From Siccirubricoccus phaeus (GTDB lineage Bacteria; Pseudomonadota; Alphaproteobacteria; Acetobacterales; Acetobacteraceae), in assembly GCF_008360935.1 (NCBI RefSeq), contig NZ_SRXO01000001.1, positions 248,001 to 312,000 of the forward strand: a DNA stretch of 64,000 nucleotides. Reading direction: 5' to 3'. The notes under the pieces are model-generated. The model saw only the letters and a list, made by a program, of their open reading frames with translations. It did no database searches and had not been told where the DNA came from. The translations under genes and the position numbers were made by a program. The stretch's first letter is position 1, and every line of letters starts with the position of its first letter. Of this stretch, positions 51,000 through 62,500 are shown piece after piece.

Positions 51000-51779
51000 A
51001 TGGATTCCTCCCAGGGCTTGCGCGGCCGCCTCGCGCTCATCACCGGCGCCACGGGCGGCATCGGCCTGGCCTGCGCCGAGGCGCTGGCCGCCGAAGGCTG
51101 CGGCATCGAGCTGCACGGGCTGGAGGAGAACGGCCCCGCCCTGGCCGCCGATCTCGCCGCGCGCTTCGGCGTGGCCTGCCGCTACCATCTGCTGGACCTC
51201 GCCACCCCGGCGGGGGTGGCGGCGCTGGCCGCGGCGGCGGGCGAGCCCGACATCCTGGTCAACAACGCCGTCACCCGCAGCTTCGGCCCGGTGGAGCGGA
51301 CCAGCCGGGCTGAATGGGACCGCGACCTGGCGGTGAACCTTTCCGCCGGGTTCCAGCTCATCTCCCTCGCCTTGCCGGCGATGCGGCGGCGGGATTGGGG
51401 GCGGATCGTCAACATGTCCTCGATCTATGGCCGCATCGGCACGCCCAACCGGCTCAGCTACGTCACCAGCAAGACCGCGCTGCTCGGCCTGACCCGCGGC
51501 GTGGCGCTGGAGACGGCGGGCACCGGCATCACCTGCAACGCGATCATCCCGGGCACCACCCTGACGCCGAACATCGCCGGGCGGCTGCGCGCCGCCGCCG
51601 CGGCCTCCGGCCGGGACGAGGCGGAAGAGGCGCGGCATTTCCTCGGCACGCGGCAGCCGACGGGGCGGTTCATCGAGGCTTCGGCCATCGGCGCCATGGT
51701 CGCCTTCCTGTGCGGCCCGGCCGGCCGCGACATCACCGGGGCCGAGCTGCCGATGGATGGCGGCTGGTCCATCGCCTGA
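51000..51779 (+). CDS. SDR-family NAD(P)-dependent oxidoreductase
   Basis: 259 residues. TGATGGIG cofactor motif, NNAVTRS, catalytic VNMSSIYG and YVTSK, end ITGAELPMDGGWSIA. Close in pattern to 3-hydroxybutyrate dehydrogenase-like enzymes. ATG 51000 chosen over 50976 by homology to typical SDR starts. Its stop lies 13 bases before the second Bug gene, so the two are an operon; the oxidoreductase probably acts on the compound that binding protein captures. Confidence 0.88.
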   Translation: MDSSQGLRGRLALITGATGGIGLACAEALAAEGCGIELHGLEENGPALAADLAARFGVACRYHLLDLATPAGVAALAAAAGEPDILVNNAVTRSFGPVERTSRAEWDRDLAVNLSAGFQLISLALPAMRRRDWGRIVNMSSIYGRIGTPNRLSYVTSKTALLGLTRGVALETAGTGITCNAIIPGTTLTPNIAGRLRAAAAASGRDEAEEARHFLGTRQPTGRFIEASAIGAMVAFLCGPAGRDITGAELPMDGGWSIA

Positions 51780-51792
51780 GGATTGCCTGAAG

Positions 51793-52746
51793 ATGCGCCG
51801 CCGTCGCCTGCTTGCCGCCCTGCCCCTGCTGCCGCTGCCGGCCCTGGCGCAGGGATTCCCGTCGCGGCCGCTGCGGCTGATCGTCACCTGGCCGCCGGGC
51901 GGCACGGCGGACATCCTGGCGCGGCAGCTCCAGCCGCAGCTCATGGCGAGGCTGGGCCAGCCGGTGGTGGTGGAGAATCGCGGCGGGGCTTCCGGCGCCA
52001 TCGGCGCGGTGGAGATGGCGCGCGCGCCGGCGGACGGCCACACCTTCGGCATGGTGACGAGCACCGTCATCTCGGCGGCGCTGCTGGGCCGCCAGGCCTA
52101 TGACCCGGTGCGGGACCTGACGCCCATCCTGAACCTGGCGCGCGTCGCCAACATCCTGGCGGTGAACAAGTCGCTGCCGGTGCGCACGGTGCCGGAGCTG
52201 ATCGCCTATGCCAGGGCGCGGCCGGGGCAGCTCAGCTTCGGTTCGCCGGGGATCGGCTCGGCGGTGCATATCTCGGGCGAGATGTTCAAGCTGGCCGCCG
52301 GGGTGGACATGGTGCACGTGCCCTATCGCGGCGGCGGGCCGGCGCTGGCGGATCTGGTCAGCGGGCATGTGCAGCTCATGTTCGGCAATGCCAGCTCCAC
52401 CTTGCCGTTCGTGCGGGATGGCTCGCTGCGGGCGGTGGCGGTCACCTCCGCCAATCGCGCGCCCTATCTGCCGGAGCTGCCGACGATCGCGGAGGCGGCG
52501 CTGCCGGGCTTCGCGATCGACGAATGGTATGCGGTGCTGGGGCCGGCGGGGATGGCGGAAGGGCCGGTGAGCCGGCTGAACCAGGTGTTCCAGGAGATCA
52601 TCACGGAGCCCGCCGAGCGTGCGCGGCTGCTGGAGATGGGGGCCGAGGTGGCGGGCGGCAGCGCGGCGGAATTCCGCGCCTTCTACCTGGCGGAGATGGA
52701 GAAGATCGGGGCGGTGGTGAAGGCGGCGAAGATCACGATGGAGTAG
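51793..52746 (+). CDS. Bug-family binding protein (tripartite tricarboxylate type)
   Basis: 317 residues. Signal peptide MRRRRLLAALPLLPLPALAQ, then RPLRLIVTWPPGGTADILAR and VVVENRGGASGAIGAVEMARAPADG, HVPYRGGGPALADLVSG. Second Bug protein within 2 kb, on the opposite strand to the first and only modestly similar to it. No membrane partners. Ends on TAG directly followed by repeat family A. Confidence 0.92.
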   Translation: MRRRRLLAALPLLPLPALAQGFPSRPLRLIVTWPPGGTADILARQLQPQLMARLGQPVVVENRGGASGAIGAVEMARAPADGHTFGMVTSTVISAALLGRQAYDPVRDLTPILNLARVANILAVNKSLPVRTVPELIAYARARPGQLSFGSPGIGSAVHISGEMFKLAAGVDMVHVPYRGGGPALADLVSGHVQLMFGNASSTLPFVRDGSLRAVAVTSANRAPYLPELPTIAEAALPGFAIDEWYAVLGPAGMAEGPVSRLNQVFQEIITEPAERARLLEMGAEVAGGSAAEFRAFYLAEMEKIGAVVKAAKITME

Positions 52747-52912
52747 TTGGGGGAGGGCTCTGCCCTCCCCCAAGCCCCCACCCGCCAAGGGTCGAAAGGC
52801 CCTTGGAACCCTTGAGTCCGGCGCCTCGACCGTCGGGTCCAAATTCATGGTTTCCAAAGGCCCTTCGGCCTTTGGCGGAGGGAGTTTGAGGGAGGCAGAG
52901 CCTCCCTCAACA
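52747..52912. repeat. dispersed repeat family A, copy 4 (complete)
   Basis: Outer GGGGGAGGGCTCTGCCCTCCCCC and GAGGGAGGCAGAGCCTCCCTC palindromes frame CCAAGGGTCGAAAGGCCCTTGG and CCAAAGGCCCTTCGGCCTTTGG with a central GTCCGGCGCCTCGACCGTCGG. Best copy for defining the family. Confidence 0.85.
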
Positions 52913-52968
52913 CCTTCTTCACATTCTGCCCCCAAGCTCCGCCCTGGCTTGCCAGAACGGAGCCCGCC

Positions 52969-53673
52969 GTGACCTATCTCTCCGCCATCGCGCTGGACCC
53001 CGCCGACCGCACCGTCCGCACCGTGAAGCAGGTGCTGGCCGAGGCGATGCGGGCGGAGATCGACCGCAGCCAGGGCATCTACGCCGTGGAGGGCATGTCC
53101 GGCGGCCGCTACCGGCATTTCATCAACCACCTCATCCGCGCCCTGCCGCAGCCGCGCTACCTGGAAGTCGGCTCCTGGATGGGCTCCACCCTCTGCGCCG
53201 CCATCCACGGCAACAGCGTGCAGGCGCTGGCCATCGACAATTGGAGCCAGTTCGGCGGGCCGAAACAGGCCTTCCTGGCCAATGTCCAGGCCCACCTGAC
53301 GCCCGAGGCCCAGGTGGGCTTCCTGGAAGGCGATTTCCGCCAGGTGCCCTTCGCCGCCCTGACCTCGCCCTACAATGTCTACCTGTTCGACGGCCCGCAT
53401 GCGGAAGCCGACCAGTATGACGGGCTGGTCCGCGCCCTGCCGGCGCTGGCCGAGCTCTTCGTCTTCATCTGCGACGACTGGAATTGGGACCAGGTGCGCC
53501 GCGGCACCCATCGCGCCATCGTCGATTCCGGGCTGGAGATGCTCTTCGCCGCGGAGATCCGCACCTCGCTGGACAATTCCCATGGCGAGCCGCGCTTCAA
53601 GGAAAGCGACTGGCATAACGGCTACTTCATCTCCGTCCTGCGCAAGCCGCCCGCCTTCGCCCTGCCGGGCTGA
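52969..53673 (+). CDS. class I SAM-dependent methyltransferase-like protein
   Basis: 234 residues. SAM-site LEVGSWMGSTLCAAIHG with acidic partner AIDNWSQFGG, EGDFRQVP, and YLFDGPHAEADQYDGL, typical of the Methyltransf_24-like group often found with glycan or O-antigen genes. GTG start at 52969; the ribosome site is not clear. Stand-alone. Substrate unknown. Confidence 0.78.
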   Translation: MTYLSAIALDPADRTVRTVKQVLAEAMRAEIDRSQGIYAVEGMSGGRYRHFINHLIRALPQPRYLEVGSWMGSTLCAAIHGNSVQALAIDNWSQFGGPKQAFLANVQAHLTPEAQVGFLEGDFRQVPFAALTSPYNVYLFDGPHAEADQYDGLVRALPALAELFVFICDDWNWDQVRRGTHRAIVDSGLEMLFAAEIRTSLDNSHGEPRFKESDWHNGYFISVLRKPPAFALPG

Positions 53674-55393
<1,720 letters not shown>

Positions 55394-55500
55394 CCGGGCA
55401 CGGTCGCCATATTATCCGCAGGAAGCATACGATCCCGCTTGCCAAAAACTGCCGCGCCTGATTCTCTGCGGATCAGGTTGGGGTTGGGGATTCAGGGGTT

Positions 55501-55830
55501 ATGTCCTTCGGCCAGGCGCTGAAGCGGAAGGCGCGGGAAGCGCTGCTGCCGCTCGGCTTCGCGGCGCTTTGCGGCTATTTCGCCTGGCACTCCATCCATG
55601 GCGAATTCGGCACGCTGGCGCGGGAGCAGCGGCAGAAGGATGTCGCGGCGGCGCGCGAGGTGCTGGCCCGCGCCATGGAGGAGCGGGACCGGATCGAGCG
55701 CCGGGTGAACGGGTTGCGCGGGCCGGAGATCGACCGCGACCAGCTCGACGAGCGCGCCCGCACCCTGCTGAACCTGGTCGGCAAGGACGAGCTCGTCATC
55801 CCCTACGAGCCGGGGCGGCGGTTGTATTAG
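55501..55830 (+). CDS. septum formation initiator (FtsB/DivIC family)
   Basis: 109 residues: short basic N-terminus, one membrane helix (LLPLGFAALCGYFAWHSI), then a coiled coil (LAREQRQKDVAAAREVLARA ... RDRIERRVNGL) and C-terminal DERARTLLNLVGKDELVIPY. Expected part of the divisome complex with FtsL/FtsQ at the septum. Position downstream of eno fits alphaproteobacterial ftsB homologues. ATG at 55501. Confidence 0.88.
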   Translation: MSFGQALKRKAREALLPLGFAALCGYFAWHSIHGEFGTLAREQRQKDVAAAREVLARAMEERDRIERRVNGLRGPEIDRDQLDERARTLLNLVGKDELVIPYEPGRRLY

Positions 55831-55840
55831 TTCCTCACGA

Positions 55841-55966
55841 CGTCGCTGTGCGACGCCGCGGGGACGCCTTCTCCCCACGACGCCGCTGCGCGGCGCCGCG
55901 GGGGGGCCGGCTTGGCTGCAAGGCCGAACGCCTCGCACAGCCTGAAGCGGCGAAGCCGCTTCAGGG
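55841..55966. repeat. family H repeat, copy 2
   Basis: Two CGACGCCGC/GCGGCG hairpins at 55850-55905 and a final hairpin CCTGAAGCGG-CGAAG-CCGCTTCAGG (55941-55965), a good terminator-like stem between the convergent ftsB-like and dps genes. Related sequence at 38215-38292. Confidence 0.65.
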
Positions 55967-56029
55967 CAACGGGCGGCGTGGTCGCGCGAGGCCGGCCCGG
56001 CGCGCAGGCCGGGCCCGGCCAAGGGCACC

Positions 56030-56542
56030 TTACTTGCCGTCGCTGAGATGCGCTTCCAGCATCCACAGCTTCTTGTCGATGTCGCGGGACTGGCCGGTCA
56101 GCAGGTCGGCGGTATCGGCATCGCCGGCCTCGTCCGTGGTGTCGATGCCGGCGCGCAGCGTCTTCGCCACCGCCGCGTAGCGGTCGGCCAGCGCCGCCAC
56201 ATGGTCCAGCCCGGCATAGAGGTCGGTCGGGTAGGGGGGCAGGCGGGTGCCGCCGGCGATGGTCTGGCTGGTGCCGTTCGCGGTGCCGCCGAGCTGGACG
56301 ATGCGCTCGGCAATCTCATCCGCCGCCTCGGCCAGGTCGCCGTAGAATTCCTCGAACAGCTTGTGGAGCTGGCCGAAATGCGAGCCCTTCACATTCCAAT
56401 GCGCCTGCCGCGTGCCGTTGTAGAGGTCCACGGTGTCGTAGAGGCAGCCCTGCAGCACCTCGATCGAGACCTGCTTGGCGTTGCCCGGCACGTCGTTGCG
56501 CGTCGGCAGCAGCTCGGCCTTCTTGTCTCCGGATTTCGCCAT
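56030..56542 (-). CDS. dps: Dps-family DNA-protecting ferritin-like protein
   Basis: 170 residues. Ferroxidase-site pattern HWNVKGSHFGQLHKLFEEFY ... DLAEAADEIAER with His48, His60, Asp75 and Glu79 in the usual spacing; forms dodecamers that bind DNA and store iron with peroxide. Lys-rich N-terminus (MAKSGDKKAE) could contact DNA. ATG at 56542 preceded by AAGAGGAGAA. Convergent with the ftsB-like gene. Confidence 0.93.
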   Translation of the reverse strand: MAKSGDKKAELLPTRNDVPGNAKQVSIEVLQGCLYDTVDLYNGTRQAHWNVKGSHFGQLHKLFEEFYGDLAEAADEIAERIVQLGGTANGTSQTIAGGTRLPPYPTDLYAGLDHVAALADRYAAVAKTLRAGIDTTDEAGDADTADLLTGQSRDIDKKLWMLEAHLSDGK

Positions 56543-56741
56543 GGTGTTCTCCTCTTGCTGTCGCCCCAGGATGTAGGGCGATCTCGTTCCAGGGCCAGGG
56601 GCCCTTGGTGTTCCGCCGATGCTTGCCATGCGCCAGCGTGGCAGGGCCGCCGCCGCCGCATGACAAAGCCGTGAGAGGCGTCGGCACCTGGCGGGATGCC
56701 GGCTGTCCGGCGCATCGCGGGGCCGTTTTCGCGCGCCCGGC

Positions 56742-58898
56742 TCATCCGGCCCGCAGCGCTTCCATCGCCGCCCCCTTGCCGAACAGGTTCAGCAGAAGCC
56801 GTGCCGCCTGGCCCCTCGGCCCGGTCAGGTCGGGGTCTTTCTCCAGCAGCAGGGCGGCGTCGCGATGGGCCATCTGGATCAGCCCGGCCTGCTTCTCCCC
56901 CTCCGCCAGGCCAAGGCGGAACGCCTCCGCCCCGCTCTGCCGCGTCCCCAGCGCCTCCCCGCCGCCGCGCAGGCGGAAATCCGCATCGGCGATGGCGAAG
57001 CCGTCCTCCGTATCGCGCAGGATCAGCAGCCGTTCCCGGGAGGCAAGGCCCAGCCCCTCATCATACAGAAGCATGCAGTAGCTCTGGCTCGCACCCCGCC
57101 CCACCCTGCCGCGCAGCTGGTGGAGCTGGGCGAGGCCGAAGCGGTCGGCATGCTCGACCACCATCACCGTGGCCTCCGGGACATCCACCCCCACCTCGAT
57201 GACGGTGGTCGCCACCAGCAGCGCCGTGCGGCCGGCGGCGAAGTCGCGCAGCGCCGCCTCCCGGACCTCCGTCTCCTGCCGGCCATGCGCCAGCCCGACC
57301 CGGCCGGGGAAATGCGCCTCCAGCTCGGCGAAGCGGGTCTCCACGGCGGCGAGATCGACCAGCTCGCTCTCCGCCACATGCGGGCAGACCCAATAGACGC
57401 GGGCGCCGCGCTGCATCGCCCGGGCGATCGCCGCCACCACCTGGTCGAGCTGCCGCAGCCCATGCAGGGTGGTGGTGATCGGCTGCCGCCCGGCCGGCTT
57501 CCCGGTCAGCCGGCTGACCGCCATCTCGCCCCATTGGGTCAGCAGCAACGTTCGGGGGATGGGCGTCGCGGTCATCACCAGCATGTCGGCCGGCACATCC
57601 TCCCTGGCGCCCTTGTCCGCCAGCAGCAGCCGCTGGGCGACGCCGAAGCGGTGCTGCTCATCCACCACGGCGAGGCCGAGGTCGCGGAAGGCCACGCCTT
57701 CCTGGAACAGCGCATGGGTGCCGACGACGATCTGCACCGCGCCGCTGGCGAGGCCCGCCAGCACGCGCTTGCGCTGCGCCCCCTTCACGCTGCCCGCCAG
57801 CAGCTCGACGCGCACCCCGGCGGCGGTGCAGAGCCGGTCCAGCGTGCGGATATGCTGCCGCGCCAGGATTTCTGTGGGCGCCATCAGCGCCGCCTGGGCG
57901 CCGGATTCCACTGCCCGCAGCATGGCGAGCACCGCGACCAGCGTCTTGCCGGCGCCGACATCGCCCTGCAGCAGCCGCAGCATGCGGTGCGGCGCGGCAA
58001 GGTCGGCATCGATCTCCGCCAGGGCCTCGGCCTGGGAGGGGGTGAGGGGATGGCCGAAGGCGGCCAGCGCCTTGTCCCGCAACTCCCCCGTGCCGGCCAT
58101 GGCCCGGCCTGGCAGCACCCGCGCCCGGCGGCGGACCAGGGCCAGGGCGAGCTGCCCGGCCAGCACCTCGTCATAGGCCAGGCGGGCGCGGCCGCCAGGG
58201 GGCGGGGCCTCGCCAGCGGGGGCCTGCACCTCGCGCAGCGCGGCGGCGAAGCCCGGCCAGGACTCCCGCCGCAGCAGCGCGGCATCCAGCCATTCGGCAA
58301 AATCCGGCAGCAGCGCCAGCGCCTCCCGCATCGCCCGGGCGACATGGCGGAGGGTCAGCCCCTTCACCAGCGGCCAGACCGGCTCCAGCTCCGGCAGGCC
58401 TTCCGGCCCGGTGGCGGAAAGCGGGTTCACCATGGAAAACGCATTGCCCTCCGCGCTGACCTTGCCGGCCAGCAGCCGTTCGGTGCCTTCGGGCAGAAGC
58501 TGCCGCAGCCACTCGGCGCGGCCATTGATGTAGCGCAGAAACAGGCGCTTCCCCTCCGACTCGCAGCGGAATTCCACATAGGGCCGGCCGGCGCGGGACC
58601 GGGCGAGGCGCATCGGCCCGATCAGGGCGGGCAGGATCACTTCCTGGTCCGGCGGCGCCGCGTCCGGGCCGCGGATGCGCAGCCGCCGTGCATAGCGTTC
58701 CGGCAGGTGGAAGAGCAGATCCAGCACGGTCCTGCCGCCCACCGCCTCCGCCAGCCGCTTCGCCGTCACCGGGCCAAGGCCGGGCAGGCTGGCCAGGGGC
58801 TCGGCCAGGCGGGCGAGGCCGGGATGGGGCGCCGGGGCAGGGCCCGGGGCGGCCGCCGGGCCGGGCGGGAAGGGCAGCCCCTCCTCCGCCGGGCTCAT
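56742..58898 (-). CDS. recG: ATP-dependent DNA helicase RecG
   Basis: 718 residues; branch-migrates stalled forks and Holliday junctions. Wedge domain with SLPGLGPVTAKRLAEA and FHLPERYARR, Walker A LLQGDVGAGKT, DEQH box VVDEQHRFGVAQR, TATPIPRTL, and helicase-C motifs RQETEVREAALRDF, VIEVGVDVPEATVM, QLRGRVGRG. Start ATG 58898; the longer frame runs through repeat C. Divergent from sdhE-mfd, the conserved alphaproteobacterial arrangement. Confidence 0.95.
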   Translation of the reverse strand: MSPAEEGLPFPPGPAAAPGPAPAPHPGLARLAEPLASLPGLGPVTAKRLAEAVGGRTVLDLLFHLPERYARRLRIRGPDAAPPDQEVILPALIGPMRLARSRAGRPYVEFRCESEGKRLFLRYINGRAEWLRQLLPEGTERLLAGKVSAEGNAFSMVNPLSATGPEGLPELEPVWPLVKGLTLRHVARAMREALALLPDFAEWLDAALLRRESWPGFAAALREVQAPAGEAPPPGGRARLAYDEVLAGQLALALVRRRARVLPGRAMAGTGELRDKALAAFGHPLTPSQAEALAEIDADLAAPHRMLRLLQGDVGAGKTLVAVLAMLRAVESGAQAALMAPTEILARQHIRTLDRLCTAAGVRVELLAGSVKGAQRKRVLAGLASGAVQIVVGTHALFQEGVAFRDLGLAVVDEQHRFGVAQRLLLADKGAREDVPADMLVMTATPIPRTLLLTQWGEMAVSRLTGKPAGRQPITTTLHGLRQLDQVVAAIARAMQRGARVYWVCPHVAESELVDLAAVETRFAELEAHFPGRVGLAHGRQETEVREAALRDFAAGRTALLVATTVIEVGVDVPEATVMVVEHADRFGLAQLHQLRGRVGRGASQSYCMLLYDEGLGLASRERLLILRDTEDGFAIADADFRLRGGGEALGTRQSGAEAFRLGLAEGEKQAGLIQMAHRDAALLLEKDPDLTGPRGQAARLLLNLFGKGAAMEALRAG

Positions 58899-58973
58899 GG
58901 CCACCCCTTGGGCCGCCCCCCGCGCTGCCTCATCGGCGCGAACTTCGGAAGGACGCAGGAACGGCAAAGAGGA

Positions 58974-59150
58974 AGATCGGGGGCTCTGCCCCCGAACCCC
59001 CGCCGGGGACCGGACCGGTCCCCGGACCCCGGTCCGAGTCTTGGACCCGACGTTTGAACCTGCCGACTCACACCGGGGTCCCGGCGGGAGTGCAGAGGGC
59101 AGCGCCCCCGATGCCCCCCTCGGGGCCATCCGGGACGGCAACCCGGCGGG
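58974..59150. repeat. family C repeat, copy in the recG/sdhE divergent gap
   Basis: GGGGGCTCTGCCCCCGAACC, GGACCGGACCGGTCC, CCCCGGTCCGAGTCTTGG, TGAACCTGCCGACTCACACC, GGGGTCCCGGCGGGAG, GGGCAGCGCCCCC. It occupies most of the 280-base divergent gap, so promoters of recG and sdhE must lie beside or inside it. Confidence 0.8.
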
Positions 59151-59180
59151 GGGCTGCCGCGTCGGGCTGACAGGATTCCC

Positions 59181-59513
59181 ATGGGGGCCTATATGCCATC
59201 CCGAACGATGCCCGACACCCCCGACCCCCTCGATCCCCGCCGCCGCCGCCTGCTGTTCCGCGCCCGTCATCGCGGCACCAGGGAGGCCGATCTGATGATC
59301 GGCGCCTTCACCGAGCGCCATATCGCCGGCTTCACCGCGGCGGAGCTGGAGGAGCTGGAGGCGGTGCTGGAATTCCCCGATGTGGATCTGGCCGATTGGC
59401 TCTCCGGCCGCCGGCCGATCCCGGCCGAATGCCGCACGCCAATGCTGGACCGGATGGCGGTGGAATGCGCCGCGCCGGGGGCGGGGTTGCCAGAGAGCCT
59501 GCGCCGCGGATGA
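59181..59513 (+). CDS. sdhE: succinate dehydrogenase assembly factor 2 (flavinator)
   Basis: 110 residues. Helps attach FAD to SdhA. Family motif RRRRLLFRARHRGTREADLM followed by IAGFTAAELEELEAVLEFPDVDL and WLSGRRPIP; the RGxxE of SdhE is present as RGTRE. ATG 59181 has AGGA upstream; ATG 59208 (MPDTPDPLDP) is closer to the family's usual start. Stop overlaps the mfd ATG as ATGA, so the two are co-translated. Confidence 0.93.
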   Translation: MGAYMPSRTMPDTPDPLDPRRRRLLFRARHRGTREADLMIGAFTERHIAGFTAAELEELEAVLEFPDVDLADWLSGRRPIPAECRTPMLDRMAVECAAPGAGLPESLRRG

Positions 59514-62500
59514 GCGAGGTGCTGACCGCGCCGGGCCTGGTCGTCCACGGCGCGCCGGAGGGGTTCGACGCGCTGCTGCTGACGCGGCGCCGGGCGGAGA
59601 CCGAGGCGCCCGTCCTGCATGTCTGCCGCGACGATGCCCGCACCGCCCGGCTGGCGGAGGCGCTGGGCTTCTTCGCGCCCGGGGTGGAGGTGCTGCGCTT
59701 CCCCGCCTGGGACTGCCTGCCCTATGACCGCGTCTCGCCCAACCCGGAGATCGTCGCCGAGCGCGTCGCCACCCTGACCCGGCTGCTGGAGCCGGGCGCG
59801 CGGCCGCGCATCCTGCTGACCACGGTGAACGCCCTGGTGCAGAAGGTGCCGCCGCGGGCAGCCTTCGCCGGCGCCACCATGGTGCTGAAGAAGGGCGGGC
59901 GGGTCAGGCCGGAGGCGCTGACCGCCTTCCTCGAGACCAATGGCTATGGCCGCACCGGCACGGTGATGGAGCCTGGCGAGTACGCCGTGCGCGGCGGCAT
60001 CATCGATCTGTTCCCGGCGGGGGAGCACGACCCGATCCGCCTCGACCTGTTCGGCGACGAGATCGAGAGCCTGCGCCGCTTCGACACCGGCACCCAGCGC
60101 AGCGGCGAGGCGCTGGAGGAGCTGTGGCTGCGGCCGGTGGGGGAGGTGTTCCTCGACGCCGAGTCGATCGGCCGCTTCCGCAGCGCCTATGTCGATCTGT
60201 TCGGCGCGGCGGCGACGGAGGACCCGCTTTACGTCTCGGTCAGCGCCGGGCGGAAGCATCCCGGCATGGAGCACTGGGCCGGGCTGTTCCATGCGGCGAT
60301 GGAGACGCTGCTGGACTACGTCCCCGGCGCCTCCGTCAGCCTGGACCACCAGGCGGAGGATGTGCTCACCGCGCGGCTGGAGATGATCGCCGACCATTAC
60401 GAGGCGCGGCGGCATCCGGTGCGGGCGGAGGGGGAGGTGCCCTACCGGCCGGCGCCGCCGGGGCGGCTGTACCTGACCCGGGCGGGCTGGGACCGGATGC
60501 TCGCGGGCGGGCCGCTCTTCCGCTTCTCGCCCTTCGCCCAGCCGGAGGGGGCGGAGGGGATCGATGCCGGCGGGCGGCCGGGGCGGCTGTTCACCGAGGC
60601 GCGGGCGGCGGGGCAGAACGTCTTCACCGCCTATGCCGAGCATGCCGCGGCGATGGTGGAAAGCGGCCGCCGGCCGGTTCTGGCGGCCTGGACCCGCGGC
60701 TCCCGCGAGCGGCTGGCGAACCTGCTGCGAGAGAACCGCGTCGCCGCCCAGCCGGTCGAGAGCTTTTCCGAATTGGCGAAGCTGCCCTCCGGCGTCGTCG
60801 GGCTGGCGGTGGTGGGGCTGGAACGCGGCTTTCTGGCGCCGAAGGAAGCCACCGGGGCCGGGTTCGGGCTGTCCGTCGTCGGCGAGCAGGATCTGCTAGG
60901 CGAGCGCATCGCCCGGCCGCCGCGGCGGCGCAAGCGCGCCGACCAGTTCATCGCCGATGCCACGGGCATCGAGCAGGGCGACCTGGTGGTGCATGCCGAT
61001 CACGGCATCGGCCGCTATGACGGGCTCGAGACCATCGAGGTGAATGGCGCGCCGCATGACTGCCTGCGGCTGATCTACGACGGCGGCGACAAGCTGTTCC
61101 TGCCGGTCGAGAATATCGAGGTGCTGTCGCGCTTCGGCACCGAGACGGCCGGTGTCGCGCTGGACAAGCTCGGCGGGACGAGCTGGCAGAACCGCAAGGC
61201 CAAGGCCAAGCAGCGCATCCAGGACATGGCCGGCCAGCTCATCCGCATCGCTGCCGAGCGGCAATTGCGGGAGGGGCAGACGGCGACGCCGCCGGAAGGC
61301 GCCTGGGACGAATTCTGCGCCCGCTTCCCCTTCGCCGAGACCGAGGACCAGCAGCGCGCCATCAGCGACGTGCTGGAAGACCTGGCGAGCGGGCGGCCGA
61401 TGGACCGCCTGATCTGCGGCGATGTCGGCTTCGGCAAGACGGAGATCGCGCTGCGTGCCGCCTTCGTCGTCGCCATGGCGGGGCTGCAGGTGGCGGTGGT
61501 GGTGCCGACGACGCTGCTGGCGCGGCAGCATTTCCGCACCTTCCAGACGCGCTTCGCAGGGCTGCCGGTGAAGATCGGCCAGCTCTCCCGGCTGGTGACG
61601 GCGAAGGAGGCGGCGCAGGTCAAGGCCGGGCTCGCCGATGGCTCCATCAACATCGTCGTCGGCACCCATGCGCTGCTGGGCAAGGGGGTGGAGTTCGCCG
61701 GGCTCGGCCTCGTCATCGTCGATGAGGAGCAGCATTTCGGCGTGGCGCACAAGGAGAAGCTGAAGGCGCTGAAGACCGATGTGCATGTCCTGACCCTGAC
61801 CGCGACGCCGATTCCGCGCACCTTGCAACTCGCGCTGACCGGGGTGCGGGAGATGAGCGTGATTGCGACGCCGCCGGTGGACCGGCTGGCGGTGCGCACC
61901 TTCATCATGCCCTGGGATGGCGTGGTGCTGCGCGAGGCGATCCAGCGCGAGCGCTTCCGCGGCGGGCAGATCTTCTGCGTGGTGCCGCGGCTGGAAGACA
62001 TGCCGAAGGTAGCGGAAAGGCTGCGGGAGATCGTGCCGGAGGCGCGGATCGTCGAGGCGCATGGGCAGATGGCGCCGACGCATCTGGAAAAGGTGATGAC
62101 GGAGTTCGGCGACGGCAAGCATGACGTCCTGCTGGCGACCAACATCGTCGAGAGCGGCCTCGACATGCCGGCGGTGAACACGCTGATCATCCACCGGGCC
62201 GACATGTTCGGCCTGGCGCAGCTCTACCAGCTTCGCGGGCGCGTTGGACGGGGCAAGCAGCGGGGCTATGCCTACCTGACCTGGCCGGCGGCGCACCGGC
62301 TGAGCGCGGCGGCGCAGAAGCGGCTGGAGGTGATGCAGACGCTGGACAATCTCGGCGCCGGCTTCACCCTCGCCTCGCACGACCTCGATATCCGCGGCGC
62401 CGGCAATCTGCTGGGCGACGAGCAGAGCGGGCATATCCGCGAGGTGGGCATCGAGCTGTATCAGCAGATGCTGGAAGACGCGGTGGCCGATCTGCGGGCG

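Noticed and set aside
56543-56741. EcfG-type promoter before dps
   Set aside because: GGAAC is present on the dps strand, but no CGTT follows at a suitable distance.
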